Source: ZC4RG29 sp035304385
Lineage (GTDB): Bacteria; Bacteroidota; Bacteroidia; Cytophagales; Cyclobacteriaceae
NCBI GenBank assembly: GCA_035304385.1
Contig: DATGQD010000044.1
Coordinates: forward strand, 62,001 to 126,000
Length of the DNA: 64,000 nt
Reading direction: 5' to 3'
Numbering within the stretch: position 1 is the stretch's first letter; each line of letters starts with the position of its first letter. The translations under genes and the position numbers were made by a program. Positions 43,601-52,614 of this stretch are shown here, one piece after another. Below the pieces are notes generated by a model, which was given only the letters and a program-made list of their open reading frames with translations, did not search any database and had not been told where the DNA came from.

Positions 43601-43638
43601 ATAAAAAGGGGTCTCCTACCCGGACGACCCCTTTTTAT
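43601..43638. terminator. Bidirectional terminator between nrdA and acs
   Basis: ATAAAAAGGGGTC (43601-43613) and GACCCCTTTTTAT (43626-43638) form a perfect 13-bp stem with a 12-nt loop and A/T-rich ends on both sides, between convergent genes. Confidence 0.85.
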
Positions 43639-43702
43639 TTTCCTGTCTTTCCTTACGTTCTTCTGTGTATTCCTCAGTTCCGTCTTTACTTGTTTCTCTA
43701 CG

Positions 43703-45595
43703 CTACAGGGCGCCCGTCTTGATTTGCTCTACTACGGACGGGTCAAGGAGTGTCGACACATCGCCAAGGTTCGAGGTGTCACCTTCGGCGATCTTGCGAA
43801 GGATCCGGCGCATGATCTTTCCGGAGCGTGTTTTGGGCAACCCGGCAACGAATTGAATCTTGTCGGGCTTGGCAATAGGGCCAATGAGTTTGGCCACGAT
43901 CTCCCGGACCTCTGCGCGCAGCTTTTCCTCTTCGTGCGGCTGATCGTAACAGGTAACGAAGGCATATATGCCCTGGCCCTTCACATCGTGCGGGAAACCG
44001 ACGACCGCCGTCTCGCAGACGGCCGAATGCTCGCAAATTGCACTTTCAATTTCCGCCGTGCCCAGGTTGTGGCCGGAGACGATGATAATGTCATCGACGC
44101 GACCGGTAATCCGGTAAAATCCCTCTTCATCACGCTTGCAGCCGTCTCCCGTGAAATATTTTCCGGGAAACGTTGAAAAGTATGTCTCGCGAAAGCGGTT
44201 GTGATTGCCGTAAATGGTTCGTGCCATGGCCGGCCAGGGGAACCTCATGGCAAGTCTGCCTTCGACGGAGTTTCCCTTCACTTCCAGGCCGCCTTCGTTC
44301 ATGATTACGGGTTGAATACCCGGAAGCGGGAATGACGCGTGGGAAGGCTTCATCGGCGTGACATTGGCAATCGGCGAGATCATAAAGCCGCCGGTCTCGG
44401 TCTGCCACCACGTGTCGATCACAGGGCAGCGACTCTTTCCGATATTATCATGATACCATTTCCAGGCCTCCTCGTTAATAGGTTCTCCTACCGTGCCGAT
44501 CACTTCCAATTGCGTGAGGTCATACGCCTCCACCAGGCTAAGTGGCGCGCGTGCCAGTGAACGGATAGCCGTAGGTGCCGTGTAGAAAATGTTGACGCGA
44601 TGTTTTTCGCATACATGCCAGAATCTGCCCATATCGGGCCAGGAGGGAACACCCTCGAACATCAGCGTGATCGCGCCTGCCGCCAGGGGGCCGTACAATA
44701 TGTAAGAGTGTCCGGTAATCCAGCCGATGTCCGCCGTACACCAGTACACCTGACCTTCGCGGTATCGAAAAGCCGTCAGAAACGTGTACGTTACATACAC
44801 CAGGTACCCTCCGCATGTATGCACCATACCTTTAGGCTTGCCGGTGGAACCTGACGTATAGAGAATGAAAAGCATATCCTCCGCGTCCATCTCTTCGGCC
44901 GGGCAGGTTGCCTCCATGCCCTGGATTTCGTCGTGCCACCATACATCCCGACCATCCATCATGCGCACGTCCGAATGAATCCGCTGGTACACAATGCACC
45001 GGGTAACTTCCGGGCATTTCGCCAGCGCTTCATCCATAATACCTTTCAGGTCGATCGTCTTACCGCCCCGGTAGGAACCGTCGGCGGTGACTACAATCGT
45101 GCAACCGGCGTCAGTGATCCTGTCCACCAGGGAGCGCGAAGAGAATCCGGCAAACACTACCGAATGTACGGCGCCAATGCGTGCGCAGGCCAGCATGGTA
45201 TATGCCAGCTCGGGAATCATCGGAAGGTAAATGCAAACCCTATCGCCTTTCTTTACACCGTTTTTCTTCAGCATATTCGCCGTACGGCACACTTCATCGT
45301 GGAGTTGCTGATAGGTAATCCGCAGCGCGGGCCCTTGCGGGTCGTTGGGTTCCCATATTATCGCTGTTTGGTTCGCGCGTGCCGGCAGGTGGCGATCAAT
45401 GCAACTCTCGGTGACATTGAGCTTTCCATCGACAAACCATTTCACTTCGGGTTTGTTGAAATCCCACTCGAGGGTTTTGGTCCACTTCTTCCTCCACACA
45501 AAATCGTCTGCGATCTCTGACCAGAATGTTTCAGGGTCTTCGATGCTCTTGTTGTAAATGCGTTCGTAGTCTTCGAGAGAATTGATTAGTTCCAT
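43703..45595 (-). CDS. acs: Acetyl-CoA synthetase
   Basis: AMP-forming acetate:CoA ligase, 630 residues, making acetyl-CoA from acetate via acetyl-AMP. Landmarks are the adenylation signature LYTSGSTGKPKGMVHT, WWQTETGG, and the C-terminal SGKIMRRILRKIAEG whose lysine is the acetylation-controlled residue in the family. Near 15 bp upstream of the ATG is a perfect 7-bp dyad (AGCGTCA-CGAAT-TGACGCT), which may be an operator. The gene is alone on its strand. Confidence 0.97.
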   Translation of the reverse strand: MELINSLEDYERIYNKSIEDPETFWSEIADDFVWRKKWTKTLEWDFNKPEVKWFVDGKLNVTESCIDRHLPARANQTAIIWEPNDPQGPALRITYQQLHDEVCRTANMLKKNGVKKGDRVCIYLPMIPELAYTMLACARIGAVHSVVFAGFSSRSLVDRITDAGCTIVVTADGSYRGGKTIDLKGIMDEALAKCPEVTRCIVYQRIHSDVRMMDGRDVWWHDEIQGMEATCPAEEMDAEDMLFILYTSGSTGKPKGMVHTCGGYLVYVTYTFLTAFRYREGQVYWCTADIGWITGHSYILYGPLAAGAITLMFEGVPSWPDMGRFWHVCEKHRVNIFYTAPTAIRSLARAPLSLVEAYDLTQLEVIGTVGEPINEEAWKWYHDNIGKSRCPVIDTWWQTETGGFMISPIANVTPMKPSHASFPLPGIQPVIMNEGGLEVKGNSVEGRLAMRFPWPAMARTIYGNHNRFRETYFSTFPGKYFTGDGCKRDEEGFYRITGRVDDIIIVSGHNLGTAEIESAICEHSAVCETAVVGFPHDVKGQGIYAFVTCYDQPHEEEKLRAEVREIVAKLIGPIAKPDKIQFVAGLPKTRSGKIMRRILRKIAEGDTSNLGDVSTLLDPSVVEQIKTGAL

Positions 45596-45610
45596 AGCCT
45601 GTAAATAGAA

Positions 45611-45629
45611 AGCGTCACGAATTGACGCT
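45611..45629 (-). promoter_or_regulatory. Dyad upstream of acs
   Basis: AGCGTCA, five bases, TGACGCT: a perfect 7-bp inverted repeat beginning 16 bp before the acs start. It could be an operator or a leader hairpin. No exact -7 box for acs was found. Confidence 0.4.
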
Positions 45630-45718
45630 GGCTAATATTCACATCTTTTACAATAATTTCAAATGCGTGCCAACGCACATGGGCCTTTTTTTGTACTTTT
45701 CTTTAGAAGCGGCATTTT

Positions 45719-46564
45719 ATGAGGACGTTAAGTGCATCCATAGTGGCCTACAGAGATTCCGTACCTGTCCTCAAGCGGGCCATATCCAGCTTTCTTGAAA
45801 GCGCACCGAATTCGGTGTTGTACCTCATCGACAACTCACCCACCGATGTGTTACGGCATATTGTCAGCAGCCCGCATGTGGTTTATGTGCATTGCCGAAA
45901 GAATATCGGGTTTGGCGCGGCGCACAACATTGCGTTGCGACACGCGATGCGACAGTCCACTTATCATCTGGTGCTGAATCCCGACGTGTACTTTGATCCG
46001 GAAGTGATTCCGGAGCTACTGGGTTTCATGGATGGCCATCCCGACGTGGGTTTGGTCATGCCGCGGGTACTGAATCCCGACGGCTCGTTGCAGCCCCTGT
46101 GCAGGCTGCTGCCGACGCCATGGACATTGATCGCACGAAACTTTTTTCCGCCTCTCGCCGAGCGGGAAAACTATACATACGAATTGCGCTTCACCGATTA
46201 TCGCCAACTCCTCGATGTGCCCTTCCTTTCGGGATGCTTCATGTTTCTCCGGATGTCAGCGCTTGAGCAAACGGGCCTTTTCGATGAGCGGTACTTCTTA
46301 TATGGAGAAGACCTCGACCTGTGCAGACGAATTCATCGCCATACACGCACCGTTTATTACCCCGATGCTGTCATCTATCACGATCGGCAAAAAACAGGTA
46401 ATCGCTTTTTTCATAAGGTATTTAATCTGAGCAGATATTTCAGCAAATGGGGATGGCTCTACGATGAAGAAAGACAACAAATCAACGACCGGCTATTGAA
46501 CGCACAGATCAACGTGTGCGAATTGGAAAGTGAAAATTTTTCCGAAGGCCGTGTACCCGGATAG
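45719..46564 (+). CDS. Glycosyltransferase family 2 (rhamnosyltransferase-like)
   Basis: A GT-A fold transferase of 281 residues resembling the WbbL/RfbF-like rhamnosyltransferases. NIGFGAAHNIALRHA, HLVLNPDVYFDPEV (metal/donor-binding Asp), the acceptor-side SGCFMFLR and the catalytic-loop YGEDLDLCRRI are all visible. It lies at the left edge of the accessory biosynthesis locus, followed by a nucleotidyltransferase-fold gene. A TACTTTTC sequence (45694-45701), one base off the -7 consensus, precedes it. Acceptor unknown. Confidence 0.88.
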   Translation: MRTLSASIVAYRDSVPVLKRAISSFLESAPNSVLYLIDNSPTDVLRHIVSSPHVVYVHCRKNIGFGAAHNIALRHAMRQSTYHLVLNPDVYFDPEVIPELLGFMDGHPDVGLVMPRVLNPDGSLQPLCRLLPTPWTLIARNFFPPLAERENYTYELRFTDYRQLLDVPFLSGCFMFLRMSALEQTGLFDERYFLYGEDLDLCRRIHRHTRTVYYPDAVIYHDRQKTGNRFFHKVFNLSRYFSKWGWLYDEERQQINDRLLNAQINVCELESENFSEGRVPG

Positions 46565-46609
46565 CCTTTGCCTTGTATTAGGCATTGACAGCATCCAGCC
46601 GTTTAGCGT

Positions 46610-47545
46610 ATGTCCAGAGCCTCACAAAGTGAATTCACACTAGAGCAGTCCATTTTCCGGACATTGCTCTATTTTGATTTGTTTCAATACCCGCTTCGTT
46701 CAGAAGAAGTCTTCAGGTTTCTCGGCACCAATGGCATTGAATTGCGTGACGTCGATCACGCCCTGGATACGCTCACGCGACAGGGGCGCGTGCACCGGTT
46801 CGCCGACCTGTACGGCCTGAGCGCCGACGAACATCCCGCACAACGTCGCCGTCGGGGAAACATCCTGGCGCATCGTATGGCATCCCTGGCGCACCGGCGT
46901 GGACGGTTCATCGGCGCTTTCCCCTTCGTCCGCGCTGTGATGGCTTCCGGAAGTTTTTCTAAAGGCTACATGGATGAAAACAGCGACCTCGACTTCTTCG
47001 TCGTCACCGTGCCGGGCAGACTCTGGATAGCACGCATGCTGATTGCGATCTACAAGCGCGTCTTTCTTCTCAACAATCACAAGTATTGTTGTTGCAATTA
47101 TTTTATTACCGAAGACCATCTGGAGATCGAAGAAAAGAATCTTTTTACCGCCACAGAACTGGCTACCCTGGTTCCTGTCTGTGGCCGTTCCGTTTATCGG
47201 CGGCTGATGCGTGCGAATTCCTGGGTATCCGAATACTTTCCAAACTTCCGTGTTACTGTTCCTGATATACCTGAAGTGCGAAGCAGCCTGATCAAACGCA
47301 GCGTTGAAGTCGCGCTGGCGGGAAAGGCAGGCGAAGCGCTGACGCGTTTTTTTCGAATGCTGACGCTGAAACGATGGCAACGATTATATGCGCGCCAATA
47401 TCCCCTAGCTGATTTTGAATTGGCATTCAAGTCTACAGCATTGGTTTCCAAAAATCACCCGAATCATTTTCAGCGACACATCCTGGAGCGCTATGACGCG
47501 CGTTTGCGGGATTTCTCCGCAACGATGTTAGTAAACGAATCGTAA
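46610..47545 (+). CDS. Nucleotidyltransferase-fold protein with N-terminal winged-helix-like region
   Basis: A 311-residue protein. Residues 114-130 read GSFSKGYMDENSDLDFF, the GS-x-DxD motif of the polymerase-beta-like nucleotidyltransferase fold, with D126 and D128 as probable metal ligands. Residues ~10-70 (FRTLLYFDLFQYPLRSEEVFRFLG) look like a winged helix, so the protein might bind DNA or a partner. Transferred group and target are unknown. It lies 45 bp after the GT2 gene and 5 bp before the B12-type radical SAM gene, which suggests one transcript. Confidence 0.62.
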   Translation: MSRASQSEFTLEQSIFRTLLYFDLFQYPLRSEEVFRFLGTNGIELRDVDHALDTLTRQGRVHRFADLYGLSADEHPAQRRRRGNILAHRMASLAHRRGRFIGAFPFVRAVMASGSFSKGYMDENSDLDFFVVTVPGRLWIARMLIAIYKRVFLLNNHKYCCCNYFITEDHLEIEEKNLFTATELATLVPVCGRSVYRRLMRANSWVSEYFPNFRVTVPDIPEVRSSLIKRSVEVALAGKAGEALTRFFRMLTLKRWQRLYARQYPLADFELAFKSTALVSKNHPNHFQRHILERYDARLRDFSATMLVNES

Positions 47546-47550
47546 GCAGT

Positions 47551-49011
47551 ATGGCGCGGGTTCTCTTCACACATTCGTACTTCTACAGGCTCGATCCCAA
47601 ACAGTGGCGGATGAAACAGCCGTATCCTCCGCTGGCTACTATATTGGCAGCAGCGGTGATTCGCGAACACGGCTTTGACGTCCGCCTGTTCGATACCAAC
47701 CTGCGGAAGAGTACCGACGAACTACGCGGGTCGCTGGAAGCGTTCGCGCCGCAATACCTCGTGTTGTACGACGACGCGTTCAATTACCTTTCAAAGATGT
47801 GCCTGACCAATATGCGCGACGCTGCACTCGCCATGATTGCTCAGGGCAGGGAGGCAGGGTGTTGTATTATTGTCTCCGGGTCGGACGCCAGCGACCATGC
47901 CGAAAAATATCTCGCTGCCGGTGCGGACTATGTCATCCACGGCGAAGGAGAAGCAACACTCACCGAACTGTTGCTCGCCGTAGAAGGGAGCTTCGCAACG
48001 GAAACCATTTCAGGGATAGCCTTCTTGAAAGACAGCAGCGTTCACCGGAATCCATCCCGGCCCGTGATGCGCGACCTCGACGCACTTCCTTTGCCGGCCT
48101 GGGATCTGGTCGACATAGAAAGTTATCGCACAATCTGGCTTCGACACCACGGGTATTTTTCCCTCAATATCGCCACCACCCGCGGATGTCCGTTCAAATG
48201 CAATTGGTGCGCCAAGCCCATTTACGGGAACCGTTACACCTCGCGGTCGCCCGAACACGTCATCCGCGAAATCCGTTGGCTTCTCGATCGTGCTAAACCC
48301 GACCACTTCTGGATGTGCGACGATATTTTCGGTCTCAAACCCGGCTGGGTTGAAAAGTTCGCCCGGCTCGTTACGGAAGCGAACCTGAAGTTCCGGTACA
48401 AGATTCAATCGAGGGCCGACCTCCTGCTGGAACCCCGGACCCTGGAGGGGCTCGCCCGCTCCGGCGCTGAAACCGTTTGGCTGGGTGCGGAATCGGGTTC
48501 ACAACGGGTACTCGATTCCATGGAAAAAGGCATCACGATCGATCAGATACACAACGCCACACAACTGCTTCGCCGGTACGGCATCCGGGTGGCCCTCTTT
48601 CTGCAGTTTGGTTATCTCGGCGAAACACAAGAAGATATTGACGCTACCCTCCGGATGGTGCTGGAACTTCTGCCCGATGAGATCGGAATCTCAGTGTCGT
48701 ATCCGCTTCCCGGAACCGGCTTTTACGAAAAGGTAAAGCACCACATGCGGGAAAAGCGCAACTGGACGGATTCGGACGACCTGGCTATGATGTTCCGGGG
48801 AACCTTTCACGGGGAATACTACCGCAAACTGCACCAGTATGTACACAGCGTGTACCGCTCACAGCGAGGGTTCCGCGCTTTGAAGAAATTAATCACGGAT
48901 CCTTTGCGTTTTACTGAAAAAGACTTTCGTTCGGGGTTGGGCGCTTTTTATTTCGCCGTCCGCTCGTACACACTTAACAAAAAGCTTAGTAATTTAAAGC
49001 TACCGACCTGA
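47551..49011 (+). CDS. Cobalamin-binding-type radical SAM protein, copy 1
   Basis: A 486-residue enzyme with an N-terminal Rossmann-like region typical of B12-binding radical SAM proteins (about 1-165) and the CX3CX2C cluster C213, C217 and C220 in GCPFKCNWC. The DxHxxG cobalamin ligand is absent, as is common in this class. Class B radical SAM enzymes methylate unactivated carbon or catalyse related steps. It begins 5 bp after the nucleotidyltransferase gene. Substrate unknown; a resemblance to BchE/HpnJ-like proteins is general. Confidence 0.83.
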   Translation: MARVLFTHSYFYRLDPKQWRMKQPYPPLATILAAAVIREHGFDVRLFDTNLRKSTDELRGSLEAFAPQYLVLYDDAFNYLSKMCLTNMRDAALAMIAQGREAGCCIIVSGSDASDHAEKYLAAGADYVIHGEGEATLTELLLAVEGSFATETISGIAFLKDSSVHRNPSRPVMRDLDALPLPAWDLVDIESYRTIWLRHHGYFSLNIATTRGCPFKCNWCAKPIYGNRYTSRSPEHVIREIRWLLDRAKPDHFWMCDDIFGLKPGWVEKFARLVTEANLKFRYKIQSRADLLLEPRTLEGLARSGAETVWLGAESGSQRVLDSMEKGITIDQIHNATQLLRRYGIRVALFLQFGYLGETQEDIDATLRMVLELLPDEIGISVSYPLPGTGFYEKVKHHMREKRNWTDSDDLAMMFRGTFHGEYYRKLHQYVHSVYRSQRGFRALKKLITDPLRFTEKDFRSGLGAFYFAVRSYTLNKKLSNLKLPT

Positions 49012-49054
49012 GCAATCGGCATGAAAAATGTAACAACCACTAGTACAGGAATTT

Positions 49055-49849
49055 ATGGCAGTCCCATTCGACCATATTGCTCCCACCCATAACACCCTGT
49101 TCAAGCACACCGTAATCAGCCAGCTGCAACGCAAGCGGGTTTGGCGATACCTGGAACAGATTACCCCCGAGTTGAACGGCCTCGAGATTCTCGAACTGAC
49201 TTGCGGCACAGGCGAAGATGCAGCGCTCTTCGGCGAGCGTGGCGTGAGCCTGATCGCCACCGATCTCTCGGAAGAGATGCTGAAGATTACGCAACAAAAA
49301 GTGAAGCAGTACTCTTTGCAAAACAAGATCAGTTCCTGTTACATCGACGTAGATACATTTGACGAAACCGTTTTTAACAAAAAATTTGACCTGATCTTTT
49401 CCAATTTCAACGGCATTAACTGCGTCAGTCCGGGTGCGCTGCAAAAGTTATTGCAAAAGATTCCCTCCATACTGGCGCCCGGCGGCCGCCTGGTTGCCGT
49501 GGTCATGCCGAAACGCTGCCTCTGGGAAACATTGCATTTCGCATTTAAACTGAATTTCGCGAAGGCCTTCCGGAGGTGGACGGACAAACCTGTGCTGCTG
49601 GAAGCGGAACAGGGCATCCGCACCTGGTTCTATCAACCTGGCCGCATCGTTCGCTGGGCTGGCGATTCTTTCCGAAAAGTGCGGACGATGCCCGTAGGGA
49701 TCACCGTCCCCCCCGGTTTCCTGGATAAATTCTTCAGCCGCCGCAAGCGAACGCTCTTCAAATTGTACTCCCTGGAGAAGAGACTGAGCCGGTTTGCTGT
49801 TCTGGCCGGCTTCTCCGACCATTACATTATCGACCTGCAACTGAAATAA
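49055..49849 (+). CDS. Class I SAM-dependent methyltransferase, tandem copy A
   Basis: A 264-residue methyltransferase with motif I LELTCGTGEDAALF and acidic ATDLSEEML. It is clearly paralogous to the next gene: both have FSNF-x-G-x-NC, V-x-MP-x(2)-C-x-WE, and a C-terminal (F/W)(S/A)DH(Y/L)I. Substrate unknown. It follows the B12-type radical SAM gene by 43 bp, so it is likely in the same operon. Confidence 0.85.
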   Translation: MAVPFDHIAPTHNTLFKHTVISQLQRKRVWRYLEQITPELNGLEILELTCGTGEDAALFGERGVSLIATDLSEEMLKITQQKVKQYSLQNKISSCYIDVDTFDETVFNKKFDLIFSNFNGINCVSPGALQKLLQKIPSILAPGGRLVAVVMPKRCLWETLHFAFKLNFAKAFRRWTDKPVLLEAEQGIRTWFYQPGRIVRWAGDSFRKVRTMPVGITVPPGFLDKFFSRRKRTLFKLYSLEKRLSRFAVLAGFSDHYIIDLQLK

Positions 49850-49867
49850 TGCCCTCGGCCACCTGAT

Positions 49868-50677
49868 ATGATGGGCGCAGGATCTGCGGAAGCCATTGAA
49901 CGCGCGTTCAGCAAGCAATCAGCGGTTTATGACCAGGAGGATGCGCACAATATTATCCTGCGCGATTTGCGCAATCAGGTTTATGACCACGTCGGAAGAT
50001 TCCTCACTCCCGGTAGTCGGATTCTCGAACTCAACGCGGGCACAGGCATAGATGCCACCTACCTTGCACGCGCGGGCCATACCGTTATGGCTACCGACGC
50101 GTCGCGCGGGATGGTACGTCAGATCGAAAGAAAGATCGCCACGTACAACCCCGGGGAACGCGTTTCCTGTCGCCTTCTTTCGTTTGAACGCCTGGACCAA
50201 CTGAGGGGGATCAAATTCAATTACGTGTTTTCAAACTTCGGTGGACTTAATTGCATACCCGACCTTTCGCGTGTGACCCGGCACCTACCCCTCTTGCTTG
50301 AGGCCGGAGCCTGCCTGACCTGGGTCATCATGCCGCCCGTCTGTCCCTGGGAGATTTTGGGCATTTTCAAAGGCAACGGATCAAAGGCATTGCGCCGACT
50401 ACAAAAGAACGGAACGCGCTCCCATCTCGAAGGCGAATACTTCACTACATACTACCACACGCTTGGAGCCATACGATCGGCGTTAGGGCCGTCGTTCCGT
50501 CTGCTTGCACACGAGGGCCTCGCCGCGTTGTCGCCGCCGCCGCACCACGCAGACTTTGCCGTCCGGCACGCGAAGCTGTATGCGTTGCTTCGCCAGGCGG
50601 ATCGTGTTGCGCGCCACATCTTTCCGTTCAATCGGTGGGCGGATCACCTCATCGTCACCTTCCGCTATGAACCCTGA
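49868..50677 (+). CDS. Class I SAM-dependent methyltransferase, tandem copy B
   Basis: A 269-residue paralogue of the preceding gene, with motif I LELNAGTGIDATYL and the shared FSNFGGLNC, VIMPPVCPWE and WADHLIVTF blocks. It lies 18 bp after copy A and overlaps the next methyltransferase gene by 11 bp, which indicates co-translation. The paired copies may act on two positions of one substrate; this is inference. Confidence 0.84.
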   Translation: MMGAGSAEAIERAFSKQSAVYDQEDAHNIILRDLRNQVYDHVGRFLTPGSRILELNAGTGIDATYLARAGHTVMATDASRGMVRQIERKIATYNPGERVSCRLLSFERLDQLRGIKFNYVFSNFGGLNCIPDLSRVTRHLPLLLEAGACLTWVIMPPVCPWEILGIFKGNGSKALRRLQKNGTRSHLEGEYFTTYYHTLGAIRSALGPSFRLLAHEGLAALSPPPHHADFAVRHAKLYALLRQADRVARHIFPFNRWADHLIVTFRYEP

Positions 50678-51467
50678 CAAGGGCGTCGGGTTTCACGCTT
50701 ATTTCACCAACCATCCCTCGTTTCGGCATTGGGAGGGCCTGTTTTATCAGTCCGGAACAGCGCAGCAGGATTTCGAACGGGAATATACAGCGCTACGCAC
50801 CACGGAAGGCCGGCTGCTGCCGGATGCCGTAGTAAGAACGTTGCCTAACGTCCCCCGGAAACATACGTTGTATCGCGAATGGATGGTCAGGGCGCGCTCG
50901 TCACGGGCCCTGGCAGGATACCTGAAGAAAGCAAAGCCCGACCGTATTTTGGAGGTCGGATGTGGAAATGGATGGCTCACGAATTTCCTTGCGAGCCAAC
51001 TACGGGCAGACTGTTGCGGTATCGACATTAACGAGATTGAATTAAAGCAGGCGGTCAGGGTTTTCTCAGCCCGGGAGCGACTCACGTTCGTCTACGGTGA
51101 TATTGCAACGAAGGCATTTGACGATTTCAAAACCGATGTGATCGTATGTGCCAGCGTGATACAGTACTTTCCGGATATCAGGTTGCTGATAAATCTTTTG
51201 AAACGGCTTTTGCATCCCGGGGGAGAGATCCATATCGTGGACAGTCCCTTGTACCGGGAAAACGACCTGGCGGCAGCAAAGGCGAGGTCGGCAGAGCATT
51301 TCTCAAAACTGCTACGCCCGGAAATGCTTTCATACTATCACCACCACTCCTGGGAATCGTTGACAAATTGTCGGCATACCATCCTGCATGATCCGCGTTC
51401 ATTGATGGGACGGATAAAGCGGTGGTGGGGAATGTCGCCGTTTCCATGGATCGTGATTCAAACATAA
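50667..51467 (+). CDS. Class I SAM-dependent methyltransferase, third of the cluster
   Basis: A 266-residue methyltransferase starting MNPDKGVGFHAYF with motif I LEVGCGNGWLTNFLA and GIDINEIELKQAV. The start overlaps the previous gene by 11 bp. An upstream in-frame ATG at 50505 lies deep inside the previous gene and adds Arg/Ser-rich non-family sequence, so it is rejected. Substrate unknown; operon context as for its neighbours. Confidence 0.82.
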   Translation: MNPDKGVGFHAYFTNHPSFRHWEGLFYQSGTAQQDFEREYTALRTTEGRLLPDAVVRTLPNVPRKHTLYREWMVRARSSRALAGYLKKAKPDRILEVGCGNGWLTNFLASQLRADCCGIDINEIELKQAVRVFSARERLTFVYGDIATKAFDDFKTDVIVCASVIQYFPDIRLLINLLKRLLHPGGEIHIVDSPLYRENDLAAAKARSAEHFSKLLRPEMLSYYHHHSWESLTNCRHTILHDPRSLMGRIKRWWGMSPFPWIVIQT

Positions 51468-51514
51468 CTTCAGACGCAAGCCCGCGGGTACCCGTGGCAG
51501 CTGTACCCCTTCCC

Positions 51515-52567
51515 ATGAAGCCTCCTATCCAAACACTGATCATAATTACCCCCGGATTTCCAGGGGATGAGAATGACACAACGTGTTTGCCCGCCCAACA
51601 GCAGTTTGTCAGGACGCTGAACCGCATCTTTCCCGAAATGCGCGTCATTGTCTTTGCGATTCAATATCCATTGCGCCGCAACGAATACAGCTGGTGGGGT
51701 AACCGTGTTATCCCTTTTGACGGGCTCGCCTATTGGAAAGTCCTTCGTCCTTTGTTATGGCAAAGGGTAGGCAACGCAATAGCGCGCGTGTCCAGCAGGA
51801 ACACCGCCTTGCTCAGCTTTTGGTTTGCTGACACTGCCCTGATCGGCAAGCGCATCGCGCAACGATACAACCTGCGGCACAGGTGCTGGATTATGGGACA
51901 AGATGCGCGAAAAAAGAATCCCTACGCGCGATGGGTGAACATTGACGAACGGGATCTTATAGCCTTGTCGGATTCGCTGGCGGAAGCCTTTTTCCGCAAT
52001 CACGGCAAACAGCCGGGGCGGGTTATCCCCCTGGGCATAGACACCACCTCGTTCGGGTTCAACCCGGCCCAGGGACGTCCCATACACCTGCTGGGCGTCG
52101 GATCCCTGATACAACTGAAACAATACGATGTATTCGTCGATGTAGTGGCGGCCCTAAAGGCGATCCATCCCACCATACGCGCCGTCTTGTGCGGCAAAGG
52201 ACCTGAGGAATCCAGGATCCGGAAAAAGATTCGTGAGCTTAATCTGGAGGAGCATATTGTCCTTGCCGGGGAGGTATCACACAACACTGTACTTTCGATG
52301 ATGCAACAGTCACGGATTCTATTACATCCCTCCTCTTATGAAGGATACAGTTCGGCATGCCTTGAAGCGCTGTATGCCGGCTGCCATGTGATCAGTTTTA
52401 CGCGCGCGGAAAATCGTGGGATCGATCACTGGCATATAGTATCCACCATTGAAGAAATGAACGCCAGGGCATCAGCGTTGCTGGAAGAGAACGATTTCAC
52501 GCCGGTTCTGGTCCACACTATGGAGAAGAGCGCCTGGGAAATTATCAAAGAATTTATGAATGAGTAG
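51515..52567 (+). CDS. Glycosyltransferase family 4-like
   Basis: A GT-B fold glycosyltransferase. From MKPPIQTLIIITPG (51515) it is 350 residues; in-frame starts at 51446 and 51422 overlap the previous gene and are possible. The C-terminal half has GVGSLIQLKQYDVFVD, GKGPEESRIRKK and the donor-binding HPSSYEGYSSACLEALYAG, typical of GT4. Donor and acceptor are unknown. Convergent with the following GT gene across 47 bp. Confidence 0.84.
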   Translation: MKPPIQTLIIITPGFPGDENDTTCLPAQQQFVRTLNRIFPEMRVIVFAIQYPLRRNEYSWWGNRVIPFDGLAYWKVLRPLLWQRVGNAIARVSSRNTALLSFWFADTALIGKRIAQRYNLRHRCWIMGQDARKKNPYARWVNIDERDLIALSDSLAEAFFRNHGKQPGRVIPLGIDTTSFGFNPAQGRPIHLLGVGSLIQLKQYDVFVDVVAALKAIHPTIRAVLCGKGPEESRIRKKIRELNLEEHIVLAGEVSHNTVLSMMQQSRILLHPSSYEGYSSACLEALYAGCHVISFTRAENRGIDHWHIVSTIEEMNARASALLEENDFTPVLVHTMEKSAWEIIKEFMNE

Positions 52568-52614
52568 TGGGCGTCGTCCGCATGCAACGGCAACAATCAG
52601 CCGTTCAAATCCTC

